From contig JBGVRH010000102.1 in assembly GCA_045128275.1 (NCBI GenBank), positions 1 through 64,000 on the forward strand: a stretch of 64,000 bases of DNA. The letters run 5' to 3'. A model generated the notes under the pieces. That model was not told where the DNA came from. It worked only from the letters and a program-made list of their open reading frames with translations, and did not search any database. Made by a program: the position numbers and the translations under genes. Positions within the stretch are counted from its first letter, which is position 1; every line of letters begins with the position of its first letter. This DNA comes from CAMEON01 sp045128275 (GTDB lineage: Bacteria; Bacillota; Clostridia; Oscillospirales; CAG-272). Shown one piece after another: positions 16,560-24,573 of this stretch.

Positions 16560-17102
16560 TTAGTGGAACAGGTCTCCCAGAAGCATCATACCTCTGGAGA
16601 AGACAAAGTCCAGCACGCCGATGGCAACGGCGATGACGAGAATGATGATGACGACGACGAATACGTTCTTCTTCAGCTTGTCCTTGGGGCACCAAGTAAT
16701 CTTGCCACACTCGGACTTCAGACCCTTCCACCATGCGGGAATCTTGGCACGGTAGATCACGATCAGGACGATCAGGGCGACCAGAATGACCGCGCCAACC
16801 ACCAGATTGATGATACCGCGGGTTCTCTGCTGCTTCTTCTCCTCGGCCTCGGCCTTGTTCTCGGTCGTGGTCTCTTCCTTGGTAGAAGCCTCAGTTCCCT
16901 TCTCGGTGGAGGACTCGGCACTCGTGCCTGCCTCGGTCGCGGCAGAGCTCTCAGGCTCGGTAGCCTCAACGGTCTCGGCGACGGTGGTCTCCTCAGCGGT
17001 GGTGGCGTCCTCAGCGAAAGCGGGGACGACAGCCAGCATGGACACCAGCATCAGGAGAGACAGGAGAGCAGCCAGGATAGCCAGCTTGTTGCTCTTAAAC
17101 AT
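16560..17102 (-). CDS. secE: Preprotein translocase subunit SecE with signal-like N-terminal extension
   Basis: The C-terminal third has the SecE core: WWKGLKSECGKITWCPK (amphipathic helix and conserved Lys region), then a membrane helix (residues about 147-166). An additional membrane helix lies at about 96-117. Unusually, residues 1-30 look like a cleavable signal peptide (KLAILAALLSLLMLV..PAFA), followed by about 60 Thr/Glu/Ser-rich residues. At 180 residues it is far longer than the 60-75 usual in Firmicutes. The start at 17102 has GGGAGG at seven bases, and a second ATG at 17108 is too close to it. It sits between rpmG and nusG, the normal place for secE. Confidence 0.93.
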   Translation of the reverse strand: MFKSNKLAILAALLSLLMLVSMLAVVPAFAEDATTAEETTVAETVEATEPESSAATEAGTSAESSTEKGTEASTKEETTTENKAEAEEKKQQRTRGIINLVVGAVILVALIVLIVIYRAKIPAWWKGLKSECGKITWCPKDKLKKNVFVVVIIILVIAVAIGVLDFVFSRGMMLLGDLFH

Positions 17103-17117
17103 GTTCATTCCTCCCAA

Positions 17118-17279
17118 TCACTTAGACTCTTTGTGAAGAGTGTGCTTGCGGCAGAATTTGCAGTGCTTCTTGAGCTCAAGTCTGTCAGGGTTGTTCTTCT
17201 TGTTCTTCATTGTGTCGTAGTTTCTCTGCTTGCACTCAGTGCAGACCAGAGTGACCTTGACTCTTACTTCATTAGCCAT
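17118..17279 (-). CDS. rpmG: Large ribosomal subunit protein L33, four-cysteine form
   Basis: 53 residues starting MANEVRVKVTLVCTECK, with two CxxC pairs (CTEC and CKFC) that bind zinc. It is therefore the zinc-containing L33 paralogue type rather than the cysteine-free type. GGAGG lies ten bases before the ATG. It is the first gene of the rpmG-secE-nusG-rplK-rplA unit, about 135 bases after a consensus promoter. Confidence 0.97.
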   Translation of the reverse strand: MANEVRVKVTLVCTECKQRNYDTMKNKKNNPDRLELKKHCKFCRKHTLHKESK

Positions 17280-17418
17280 GATATCGGCACCTCCCATAAA
17301 AATTATTTGCAGTCTCACGGAAGTAAGACTGCCGTGTACCTCCCTCTCCGAAAGCCCGTGTCCGTCTTGTGGCGCAAGTTTCGGGCACAACAAAAAAGCT
17401 CTTCGCAGAGGTGATGCC

Positions 17419-17447
17419 ATTATACCACAACTCTCTTTTGCTGTCAA
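17419..17447 (-). promoter_or_regulatory. Promoter of the rpmG-secE-nusG-rplK-rplA operon
   Basis: Perfect TTGACA and TATAAT with a 17-base spacer on the minus strand and TGG before the -10 hexamer. Confidence 0.92.
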
Positions 17448-17558
17448 GGGTTTTTCCGACATTTTGTTATTTTTATACAATTTCACCCGACAGACCCCTC
17501 GCAGGGCGGAAGGTGTGGGCAGAATCACAAGAAAAAGAGGAGGTCAGCGACAAACTGC

Positions 17559-17832
17559 AAGTGAAGCGCTCCCGATGGTCGCATGAAGAGCGGCCGAGCC
17601 GCCTGAAGCGCTCCCGGTGGTCGCATGAAGTACGCCCTTCGGGCGCATTAAGGTGCAGATCCTTCGGATCTGTCCATTTAAAATATAATTGAAACCCGAA
17701 GGGTTTCTTCCTTCACGCGGCAAAGCCGCGCTTCATTCACGCGTAGCGTGAGCTTCACGCTCGCTTGCGAGCACTTCATGCGGCTCTGCCGCGCTTCACT
17801 TGGGTTTATCGCAGAGCGATAAACCCAAATTT
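17559..17832. repeat. Composite hairpin repeat cluster, copy 2
   Basis: A chain of at least eight short hairpins (for example CGCGGCAAAGCCGCG and GCTCGCTTGCGAGC) separated by TGAAG on the left half and CTTCA on the right half, so the whole block is itself an imperfect palindrome. The centre carries GATCCTTCGGATC and GAAACCCGAAGGGTTTC, as in copies at 12131 and 31108. No gene is seen between 17448 and 17833. Confidence 0.75.
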
Positions 17833-17833
17833 A

Positions 17834-17857
17834 AAAAGGAGGCCTTCGCCTCCTTTC
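17834..17857 (-). terminator. Terminator of spoVM
   Basis: AAAGGAGGC GAAG GCCTCCTTT on the minus strand followed by TT, seven bases after the spoVM stop. Confidence 0.85.
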
Positions 17858-17863
17858 GGGGTA

Positions 17864-17950
17864 TCAGCGTCTTTTCTCCTTCCGTATACCGAACATCCGC
17901 CGCAGAATGGGAGCAATGATGGCGGGGGAGCGCAGGACGACGATCTTCAT
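17864..17950 (-). CDS. spoVM: Stage V sporulation protein M (28 residues)
   Basis: A 28-residue amphipathic peptide. The start MKIVVLRSP and core ILRRMFGIRK align without gaps to B. subtilis SpoVM (26 residues): Met1, Lys2, Pro9, Ile15, Arg17, Met19 and Gly21 are identical, and Pro9 and Arg17 are key residues there. SpoVM inserts into the convex forespore membrane and anchors the SpoIVA coat platform. AAGGAAGG lies seven bases before the ATG and a strong terminator follows, so it is a free-standing gene. No sigma-E promoter with correct spacing was found. It implies a sporulation pathway in this organism. Confidence 0.85.
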   Translation of the reverse strand: MKIVVLRSPAIIAPILRRMFGIRKEKRR

Positions 17951-18067
17951 GGGGACACCTTCCTTTCTATATATGTAGGTCTGTTCAGGCGCGGGGGAGC
18001 GGGTACTGCCAGTATATGCCGATTCTCCCGAGCGGGAGAAAATATCCGCAAAATTTGCCGCGGACAA

Positions 18068-18096
18068 TTGACACAAATCCCATTTTGTGGTATCCT
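18068..18096 (+). promoter_or_regulatory. Promoter of the 18129-20631 two-gene unit
   Basis: TTGACA, 17 bases, TATCCT with TGG before the -10. A TATAAT also lies five bases further on. Confidence 0.65.
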
Positions 18097-18128
18097 ATAA
18101 TCAATCCTCTCCCGAAAGGAGCTTGACT

Positions 18129-19319
18129 ATGCAAATCACCAAAACCGACGCGGTCATTTCGTTGAATCTGACCGAATCCTTCAACCGCTACGTCCTGTCC
18201 TACACCGCCGACATCCCCCTGCGCTGTACCTTTACCTACGCCGAGCAAGGCGGACAGCGCACCGAGGAGTTCTTTCTGGAGGCAGGGGAGAACGTCACCT
18301 TCGCCTCCTACATGGACGGCTACCTCCGCCACATGACCGCCGAGGCCGCTCTGTCCATGACCGTCCGCGCCATCACCCACGAGAGCGGCGAGTTTACCCT
18401 TCACGGCTTTGCGGTGGAGACCCATCCCGTGCTGGCCGAGAAGACCTTCTACTTTGAAAACGACCGCTACAAGGTGGGCGTAGAGCTGTGCTGGGGCGGC
18501 GGACTGTCCTATTTGGAAGATAAAAAGTGCCCCGTGGAGGGCCTGGTCAATATTCTGAACAACTTCGACACGGGCCGTCTGATCCAGCAGTCCTACTACG
18601 GCACGGGGGATCCGCCCTACGTCCGCGGCGAGTTCATGGGCAACAGCTGGTGCTACAATCCCGTCCAGGGCGGCGACCGCGGCAACCACAAGTCCAAGCT
18701 GGTGGACGTCCGCATCACCGAGGGCGAGGTCTACGTCAAGTGCCGTCCCCGCGACTGGGGTCATGACGGCGGCACCACCTACTCCTACATGGAGAATTGG
18801 TACCGTCTGGACGGAGACTACCTTATCGTGGATAACCGCTTCGTGGATTTCTCGGGCTACACCCACCCCATGGCCACCCAGGAGGTGCCCGCCTTCTATA
18901 CAGTCAGCTACCTCAATAACTACTACTGGTACGACGGCGACAAGCCCTGGACGGACGATGCCCTGTCGGTGAAGTCGGATCTGCCCTTCTGGCCCGACGA
19001 CTGGCCCTACTGCACCTTCAAGCCCAAGGCGGGCAATACCGAGACCTGGAGCGCCTTCGTAGACGATGACGGCTACGGCCTGGGTCTGTACACCCCGAAT
19101 ATTACCCGCACCGTGGCGGGGCGGCATATGTACGACGGATCCAAGAATCCTCACGCTGCCTCCTGCAATTACATCGCTCCTCTGAAGGCCGTGAAGCTCC
19201 AATGCTTCAAGCCTGTGACCTACTCTTACCTCATTACGGCAGGTCAGCTCACCGAGATCCGCGCCCGCTTCAAGGCAAGGAAGGATGAGATCGCCAACAC
19301 GGATTGGGACAATTACTGA
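18129..19319 (+). CDS. Unknown protein, probable beta-sandwich carbohydrate-related enzyme or binding protein
   Basis: 396 residues, no signal peptide. I do not recognise the family. The composition is rich in Tyr, Trp, Asp and Gly (GNSWCYNPVQGGDRGNH, NNYYWYDGDKPWTDD, FWPDDWPYCTFKPK), as in secreted or cytoplasmic glycan-active beta-sandwich proteins. Its neighbour is a sugar-type oxidoreductase 19 bases downstream. The start at 18129 (MQITKTDAV) has AAGGAG at seven bases and lies behind a good promoter. A role in modifying or sensing a sugar substrate of the downstream enzyme is inference only. Confidence 0.6.
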   Translation: MQITKTDAVISLNLTESFNRYVLSYTADIPLRCTFTYAEQGGQRTEEFFLEAGENVTFASYMDGYLRHMTAEAALSMTVRAITHESGEFTLHGFAVETHPVLAEKTFYFENDRYKVGVELCWGGGLSYLEDKKCPVEGLVNILNNFDTGRLIQQSYYGTGDPPYVRGEFMGNSWCYNPVQGGDRGNHKSKLVDVRITEGEVYVKCRPRDWGHDGGTTYSYMENWYRLDGDYLIVDNRFVDFSGYTHPMATQEVPAFYTVSYLNNYYWYDGDKPWTDDALSVKSDLPFWPDDWPYCTFKPKAGNTETWSAFVDDDGYGLGLYTPNITRTVAGRHMYDGSKNPHAASCNYIAPLKAVKLQCFKPVTYSYLITAGQLTEIRARFKARKDEIANTDWDNY

Positions 19320-19338
19320 TTACGGAAGGGAGAACATC

Positions 19339-20631
19339 ATGAAAAAAGTACGCATTGGAGTCCTGGGTGCCTACCGCGGCACCAGCATGATCAATTACTG
19401 CAAGCGAGCCGACCACGCCGAGGTGGTGGCCATCTGCGACAAGAGTCCCGAGGCTCTGGATGCTCAGAGAGCCGACGCCGAGGGGCTGGATATTGCCTTC
19501 TACGAGAGGTTTGACGATTTCATCCAGCACGACATGGACGCGGTGGTGCTGGCCAACTACGCCAACGAGCATGCCCCCTTCGCCATCCGCTGTCTCAAGA
19601 AGGGTCTCCACGTATTCTCCGAGGTGCTTCCCGTCCAGAACATGAAGGAGGCTGTGGAGCTGGTGGAGGCCGTGGAGGAGAGCGGTCTGGTCTATGCCTA
19701 CGGCGAGAACTACTGCTACATGCCCGCCCCCTACGAGATGAAGAAGCTCTACCGACAGGGCGTGATCGGCGAGTTTGAGTACGGTGAGGGGGAGTACATC
19801 CACAACTGCGAGCCCATCTGGCACTCCATCACCTACGGCGAGGAGGATCACTGGCGCAACAATATGTACGCCACCTTCTACTGCACCCACTCCCTGGGCC
19901 CCATCATCCACATGACGGGTCTTCGTCCCGTATCGGTGGTAGGCTTTGAGGGCACCAAGAATCAGCGCAATCTCCGCGTGGGCTCCAAGAGCGGCCAGTT
20001 CGGCATCGAGATGGTGACTTTGGAGAACGGCGGCATCGTCAAGTCCATCCACGGCGGTCTGTACAAGAACTCCATCTGGTATTCGGTGTACGGCTCCAAG
20101 GGGCGGCTGGAGTGCGGCCGCGAGGATGCCATGGACGGTCACATCGGCAAGCTCTACGTCAACAAGGACGAGTACGACGGCGGCTACGAGACGGGCTCTC
20201 TCAACGCCGTGTTCCCTCAGCACGCCCCCGAGGGAGAGGTGGAGGGCTTCGGCCACGGCGGCTCGGACTTCTTCTCCATGTACTACTTCATCAAAAAGAT
20301 CCTGGGCGACGAGGATGCCGACACCATCGATGTCTACGAGGCTCTGGATATGTTCCTCCCCGGTCTCTTCGCCTACCGCTCGGTCATGGCGGGGGGCATC
20401 CCTCTGGAGCTGCCCAACCTCCGCGACAAGGCGGAGCGGGACAAGTGGAGACACGACACCACCTGCACCGACCCCAAGGCGGCGGAGGATATGCTCCTGC
20501 CCACCTTCTCCAAAGGTACCCCCGAGATCCCCCAAGAGGTCTACGACCGCATGGCGAAGCTCTGGAACGAGGAGTGCGGCCAGACCGAGGGAACCTATCG
20601 GTCAGCGGCGCTGAGCCAGGGGAGCAAGTGA
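19339..20631 (+). CDS. Gfo/Idh/MocA family oxidoreductase, atypical EKP motif
   Basis: 430 residues. The Rossmann start is VRIGVLGAYRGTSM, where the usual second and third glycines are replaced in part. The conserved EKP is replaced by SEVLPVQ, so the lysine that contacts the nicotinamide ribose is missing. The C-terminal domain keeps a His near THSLGPIIHM. It is longer than the usual 330-380. GGAAGGGAG precedes the ATG, and the gene is in one unit with the unknown protein ending at 19319. It may bind cofactor differently or use a retained-NAD mechanism. The substrate is unknown. Confidence 0.8.
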   Translation: MKKVRIGVLGAYRGTSMINYCKRADHAEVVAICDKSPEALDAQRADAEGLDIAFYERFDDFIQHDMDAVVLANYANEHAPFAIRCLKKGLHVFSEVLPVQNMKEAVELVEAVEESGLVYAYGENYCYMPAPYEMKKLYRQGVIGEFEYGEGEYIHNCEPIWHSITYGEEDHWRNNMYATFYCTHSLGPIIHMTGLRPVSVVGFEGTKNQRNLRVGSKSGQFGIEMVTLENGGIVKSIHGGLYKNSIWYSVYGSKGRLECGREDAMDGHIGKLYVNKDEYDGGYETGSLNAVFPQHAPEGEVEGFGHGGSDFFSMYYFIKKILGDEDADTIDVYEALDMFLPGLFAYRSVMAGGIPLELPNLRDKAERDKWRHDTTCTDPKAAEDMLLPTFSKGTPEIPQEVYDRMAKLWNEECGQTEGTYRSAALSQGSK

Positions 20632-20795
20632 TAAACTGCGGTTTATCGGTCTGCGACCGAAAACCGCAATTAAAGTAATAAGTAATAGTGAATAGTGAAG
20701 AAGTGAGGAGGGAAACCTTCGGTTTCCTTCATTTCAATAAAAATGGACAGATCCGAAGGATCTGCACCTCCACTCTTCACTTTTCACTCTTACCT
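20632..20795. repeat. Composite hairpin repeat, copy 3
   Basis: It begins with the hairpin GCGGTTTATCGG / CCGAAAACCGC, continues with TAATAAGTAATAG-type arms, and contains GGAAACCTTCGGTTTCC and GATCCGAAGGATC. The first hairpin is shared with the copy at 31108. It fills the space between the convergent genes ending at 20631 and 20871 together with the terminator. Confidence 0.8.
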
Positions 20796-20805
20796 CTAAC
20801 CTAAT

Positions 20806-20846
20806 ACAGATCCCGCCCGCCGATTTCTCGGCAGGCGGGATTTTCT
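20806..20846. terminator. Bidirectional terminator between convergent genes
   Basis: CAGATCCCGCCCGCC and GGCAGGCGGGATTTTCTG form a strong stem. Confidence 0.85.
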
Positions 20847-20870
20847 GTTCGATTCGGGATAAATCGCGTG

Positions 20871-22526
20871 TTAGTCCTTCTTCTTCAGAGCCACAGCGGC
20901 GGCCATTGCGGAGAGAACCGCGGCCACGCCGAAGCTGATGGAAGCACCGCAGCCCTTCTTATCGACGAGAATGTCAACATCCGTTTCGGTGGCGGTGCCG
21001 TCGGGAGCCTGGGTGGCATCCTCGGGAGCGGTGGTCTCCTCGGCGGGGACGGTGGTCTCCTCCTCGGCGGCGGTGGTATCCTCGTCCTTGCCGGGCTTGC
21101 CGTCGGGATCGTACTCGCTCTCGAAGTAGAGATCGTAGGGATCCTCCTGGTAGAACTTGATCCAGGCGATATCCATGGTCTCCTGGGCGGTGTCGTCGGC
21201 ATAGTAGAAGGGGACCAGGCCCAGATTCAGGATGAAGTGGTTCCAGGAGGCCTCCTCGGTCATGTAGAAAATGACGGTGTGCCACTCGCCGTCGGTGCCG
21301 ATCAGCTCGCTGTAGGCCATATCAAGGTTGTACTCGGGGTTATTGACGGTGCGGTAGAGGATACCCAGCTCGTCGCCGTCTGCAAAGGAGGTGCGGTACT
21401 TGACCACCACGTGGTCGCCCGAGCCGGCCAGGATCCTCTTGGGATACTTGTTGCTGAAGACGTAGGGCACATTAGCGTCCACGGCGAAGGAGGTGATGCG
21501 CATGAAGGACTCCTCGCCCTCGGTCACGAAGTCCACACCGGCGTTCTCGGCCTCAAAGGTCTTCACCACAGCCTCGTCGGAAAGGTCGATGACCTCCATC
21601 AGGCCGAATTCCTTGTCCTCCTCGCTCATGCCGGGGATATCCTCGGGCTTGATCTCCAGGCCGTCGGGCTTACCCACGAAGGTGATGCGGGCGAAGTACT
21701 GGGGACACTTGCCCGAATACTGACCGCCGATACCGTGGGTGAAGGCCAGCTGCCAGGTCTCGTTGGTGTTCTGGGCCTGACCATTGACAGCCAGGATCCA
21801 GCCGTAGTTGACCTCATCGTTGTTCTCCACCAGACGCTCCAGACCCATGACGGACTGGAGGTGGACACGCATCTCATAGACCAGCACCTGGTTCTCGGCA
21901 TCGTAGGAGCCCACGAAGTCGGTGCCTGCCTCGGGGCAGTACTGACCCGCCCAGTTGAAGGTGATCTGATCCCCGGTCACACTGTGGACACCGCAGCCCA
22001 GCTCCACGTAGGTGTCATCCTTACCGACACAACCCACGTCGGCAAAGCCTACCTGAAGGCAGTTGTAGGCGTAGAGCAGCACGTCCTGCTCGGGATCGCA
22101 CTTGTAACCGTTGAGGCACTTGATCTCAAAGGCGATGTACATGTAGACACCGTCCCAGCCCCAGTAAGCGTCGAAGAAATCCTGCTGGGTGGAGTTGTAG
22201 AACTCGGTGAACTCCTCCTCGGTGGTACCACCCACGGCGGGGTTGGAATCGTCGCCGATGGGAGCCATCCAGGACAGGTAGTCCTCGTACAGCTCGAAGG
22301 GCATATACTCGGTCTTGCCGATCTCACCGTCGATGGTGGGCTGAATGTGCAGGAAGGGGACCTCCCAGCCTACCTGGCCCTCACCGGCCTCGCCGGCCAG
22401 GATCTCGTCGATGTTCTTGGCGTTCTCCACCCAGTAGCCCGACTCCTGGGTCGCGGCGGAGGCGCAGAGGATGCCTGCCGTCAGCAGGGCGGTGATACAA
22501 ACGAGAATGGCGATATACTTTTTCAT
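20871..22526 (-). CDS. Secreted CBM9-like protein with C-terminal GCG-KKKD tail
   Basis: 551 residues. The signal peptide is at 1-24 (AILVCITALLTAGILCASA). A CBM9/DOMON-like domain follows at about 45-240, starting QPTIDGEIGKTEYM and containing AYWGWDGVYMYIAFE. A second beta-sandwich covers about 260-480, and a Thr/Glu/Pro linker about 490-520. The end is KKGCGASISFG, a hydrophobic helix, then KKKD. The same tail is on the protein at 55542-56696. It probably binds polysaccharide at the cell surface; no catalytic domain is seen. It is a single gene with its own promoter at 22576-22604 and a palindrome upstream. Confidence 0.8.
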   Translation of the reverse strand: MKKYIAILVCITALLTAGILCASAATQESGYWVENAKNIDEILAGEAGEGQVGWEVPFLHIQPTIDGEIGKTEYMPFELYEDYLSWMAPIGDDSNPAVGGTTEEEFTEFYNSTQQDFFDAYWGWDGVYMYIAFEIKCLNGYKCDPEQDVLLYAYNCLQVGFADVGCVGKDDTYVELGCGVHSVTGDQITFNWAGQYCPEAGTDFVGSYDAENQVLVYEMRVHLQSVMGLERLVENNDEVNYGWILAVNGQAQNTNETWQLAFTHGIGGQYSGKCPQYFARITFVGKPDGLEIKPEDIPGMSEEDKEFGLMEVIDLSDEAVVKTFEAENAGVDFVTEGEESFMRITSFAVDANVPYVFSNKYPKRILAGSGDHVVVKYRTSFADGDELGILYRTVNNPEYNLDMAYSELIGTDGEWHTVIFYMTEEASWNHFILNLGLVPFYYADDTAQETMDIAWIKFYQEDPYDLYFESEYDPDGKPGKDEDTTAAEEETTVPAEETTAPEDATQAPDGTATETDVDILVDKKGCGASISFGVAAVLSAMAAAVALKKKD

Positions 22527-22575
22527 AACCGTTTCTCCTTTACAATAAGGTTGCGCACAACCGTACACTACCCCT

Positions 22576-22604
22576 ATTATAGCAACCGCCGTCGGAATTG
22601 TCAA
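22576..22604 (-). promoter_or_regulatory. Promoter of the CBM9-like gene at 20871-22526
   Basis: TTGACA, 17 bases, TATAAT on the minus strand with TGC before the -10. A GGTTGTGCGCAACC palindrome lies in the leader. Confidence 0.88.
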
Positions 22605-22616
22605 CCGACCGCCTTC

Positions 22617-22656
22617 CTTTTTGTATATCTATACAAAAAGTTTGCCATTATATACA
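22617..22656. promoter_or_regulatory. Operator-like palindrome and half site upstream of the CBM9-like gene
   Basis: CTTTTTGTATA and TATACAAAAAG form a perfect 11-base inverted repeat around TC. A further half site TATACAAAAAA follows about 12 bases on. The palindrome begins just upstream of the -35 at 22599-22604, so an activator or repressor site is plausible. Confidence 0.5.
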
Positions 22657-22685
22657 AAAAAGCGATCCCGCGCCGAGGCGCGGGG
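22657..22685 (-). terminator. Terminator of the sigma factor gene
   Basis: CCCGCGCC TC GGCGCGGG followed on the minus strand by ATCGCTTTTTTG. Confidence 0.88.
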
Positions 22686-22746
22686 TAAGGGGGATAGGAG
22701 GAATACGGTCATGCTCCGAGCCTCGGCATCGGAGGGAGGAAAAGGA

Positions 22747-24402
22747 TCAAACAGTCATACGGACGAATGCCCCCAGAGCGGGGTCGCCCGTGTCGGTGAG
22801 CCAGCCGTCGGAAAGGGCGCGGTGCAGGATCAGCTCCCGCTTGAAGCCCGTGCTCATGGAGACCAGCGCCAGGATATGCTCATCCTCCCGCAGGTGGGCG
22901 GGGAGGTCAGCGGTGAGGATGCCCTTCGCGTACTCGCTCAGACCCAGAATGATCTCCCGCACACGGACGACCAGGCTGTGAAGCTCCTCCCGCTCGGCGG
23001 GGGTAAAGGCGGCGGTGCGGTCGGCCATGTCGAAGTGGAGGACAGCGGACTTGTAGCCCTCCTCGGTGGAGCGGAGGTAGCCGATCTCGGCCAGCTGTTC
23101 CAGATAGGTAGGGTCTGCGGTACAGGGCGTACCCGTAGCCTCGGCGCGGACGACCTCACCCAGGGCGTCGGCCGGCTTGCCGTCCAGATACTCGGGTGTA
23201 CGATCCATGATATACTCGTAGTAGAATTTATACTGCTGGAAGCACACCTCGGTGTCGGACGAGCCGTGGAGACCCACGAAATACTCGGGGATGTTGATGA
23301 CGTTTTTGCCGTCGGAGGTCATAGCATTGGTTTTGCCCTGATAGCCGATGATGTCCCACTGGCCGCCGTCGGGTCGCTTTGTCCACCAGCCGTGCAGGTT
23401 CACCTTGCCGAAGGCCTCATATTGGATGGTATCCAAGGCCTGCATGAGCAGCGTCCACTTGGCGGTCTCATAGTCCTGCCCGCCCCGATAAGGCTTGACT
23501 CCGTGGGCGTGACACAGAGCCACGTAGCGGTCAACCAGGGTCTCCAGAAGATCCGCCATCTCGTCTTGCAGCTCGACCTGACGCTTGTTGCACGCCTGCC
23601 AGGCCTCACGGCTGATAATGGGGAAGGCGGTCTGATATTTGATCCCCGCCGCCGTCTCCACGGTGGACAGGAAGGTCTCGCGGACCAGGAAATCCAGCTC
23701 GCTCTGCATATAGGGAAGGGCGACGCCCAGGGCGATGGCCAGCTCCTCGGCGGTCTCGGGGGTGTCGTAGACCTCCAGGAAAATATTCTGGTACAGGGGG
23801 TGGTTCAGAATGCGCCAGGGCTGACCGAAGGCACCAAAGGAGGAGCAATTGTTGACAAACTCAATCTCCTCGGGCTTGTAGCTTCTGATTCCGAATTCTC
23901 TTGCCATATTCATTCCTTCTTTCATATGTTTTCGAGCGCGGTGAAGCCTCGCCAGCACCGTCCCGCGGGGGATGCCCAGCTCGTCGGCAATATCCTGCAC
24001 CGAGCGATCCTCGATGTAGTGGGCCACCAGCACACGGCGGTAGTCCTCGCGGATGAAGGCCAGCTCCCGACGGAGGGTGTTCAGCCGCTCGGGGTCTGTG
24101 CCGTCGTCCTCGTCCATAATCCCCGGCTCAGTGGGCAGCTCATCTCCGGATATGAGCTGACTGCGTTTGTTCTTGGCATCTGCCCAGCGGCTGTACCGAT
24201 TGCGGGCGATGCGCCAGACCCAACCCGCAAAATTCGCGGGAACCGTCCCCTTTCGCAGGGCGGCCATGATCTCGCAGGTGATCTCGGAGGCCAGATCCTC
24301 GGCCTCGGTGGGATCGCCGCACTTGCGCAGGCAGAAGTAGAACACCTTCTCCATGTAGTCGGCGGCGTACTGCTCCATGAGGGCTTCGGGGGTGGGATTC
24401 AT
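22747..24402 (-). CDS. ECF-like sigma factor with winged-helix and long C-terminal extension
   Basis: 551 residues, about three times the length of a normal ECF sigma factor. Sigma region 2 lies at about 10-78 (YCLRKCGDPTEAEDLAS-like core, FAGWVWRIARNRYSRW). Region 4 lies at about 112-160, with a clear HTH (SVQDIADELGIPRGTVLARL). A second, winged-helix-like segment lies at about 205-262 (TAEELAIALGVALPYMQSEL). The last 280 residues are helical and unrecognised. Such extensions often sense a signal or replace an anti-sigma factor. No anti-sigma gene is adjacent. The gene stands alone between two terminators. It could direct its own regulon; targets are unknown. Confidence 0.8.
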   Translation of the reverse strand: MNPTPEALMEQYAADYMEKVFYFCLRKCGDPTEAEDLASEITCEIMAALRKGTVPANFAGWVWRIARNRYSRWADAKNKRSQLISGDELPTEPGIMDEDDGTDPERLNTLRRELAFIREDYRRVLVAHYIEDRSVQDIADELGIPRGTVLARLHRARKHMKEGMNMAREFGIRSYKPEEIEFVNNCSSFGAFGQPWRILNHPLYQNIFLEVYDTPETAEELAIALGVALPYMQSELDFLVRETFLSTVETAAGIKYQTAFPIISREAWQACNKRQVELQDEMADLLETLVDRYVALCHAHGVKPYRGGQDYETAKWTLLMQALDTIQYEAFGKVNLHGWWTKRPDGGQWDIIGYQGKTNAMTSDGKNVINIPEYFVGLHGSSDTEVCFQQYKFYYEYIMDRTPEYLDGKPADALGEVVRAEATGTPCTADPTYLEQLAEIGYLRSTEEGYKSAVLHFDMADRTAAFTPAEREELHSLVVRVREIILGLSEYAKGILTADLPAHLREDEHILALVSMSTGFKRELILHRALSDGWLTDTGDPALGAFVRMTV

Positions 24403-24501
24403 GACGGACTCCTTTCAAGAAACGGGTACTTGGGCGGCAGGGCTTTCGCGCTCCACTCATATAGTGTCGGGAATGCGGATATGATTGCGGTCTCCGAAAA
24501 G

Positions 24502-24535
24502 AAAAATTTACCCCAACCGAAGGTCGGGGTAAAAG
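24502..24535 (-). terminator. Terminator of the thiamine pyrophosphokinase gene
   Basis: TTTACCCC.ACC GAAG GGT.GGGGTAAA stem. On the minus strand TTTTTCTTTT follows. Confidence 0.85.
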
Positions 24536-24573
24536 CAAACTGACGCCATAATTCCTGTGAGCGAGACGGAAGC

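Noticed and set aside
17280..17418. tRNA-Trp before secE, as in many bacteria
   Set aside because: No cloverleaf or GGTTCGAAT-type T arm is present. Only one tRNA was found in the window, at 25282-25373.
17559..17832. Possible CRISPR array in the hairpin chain
   Set aside because: The repeated joints are only five bases, spacing is irregular and the 'spacers' are themselves palindromes. No cas genes are in the window.
17951..18076. Sigma-E promoter of spoVM
   Set aside because: CATATACT and a GGATATT-like box are present, but they are about 22 bases apart, too far for sigma-E (13-15).
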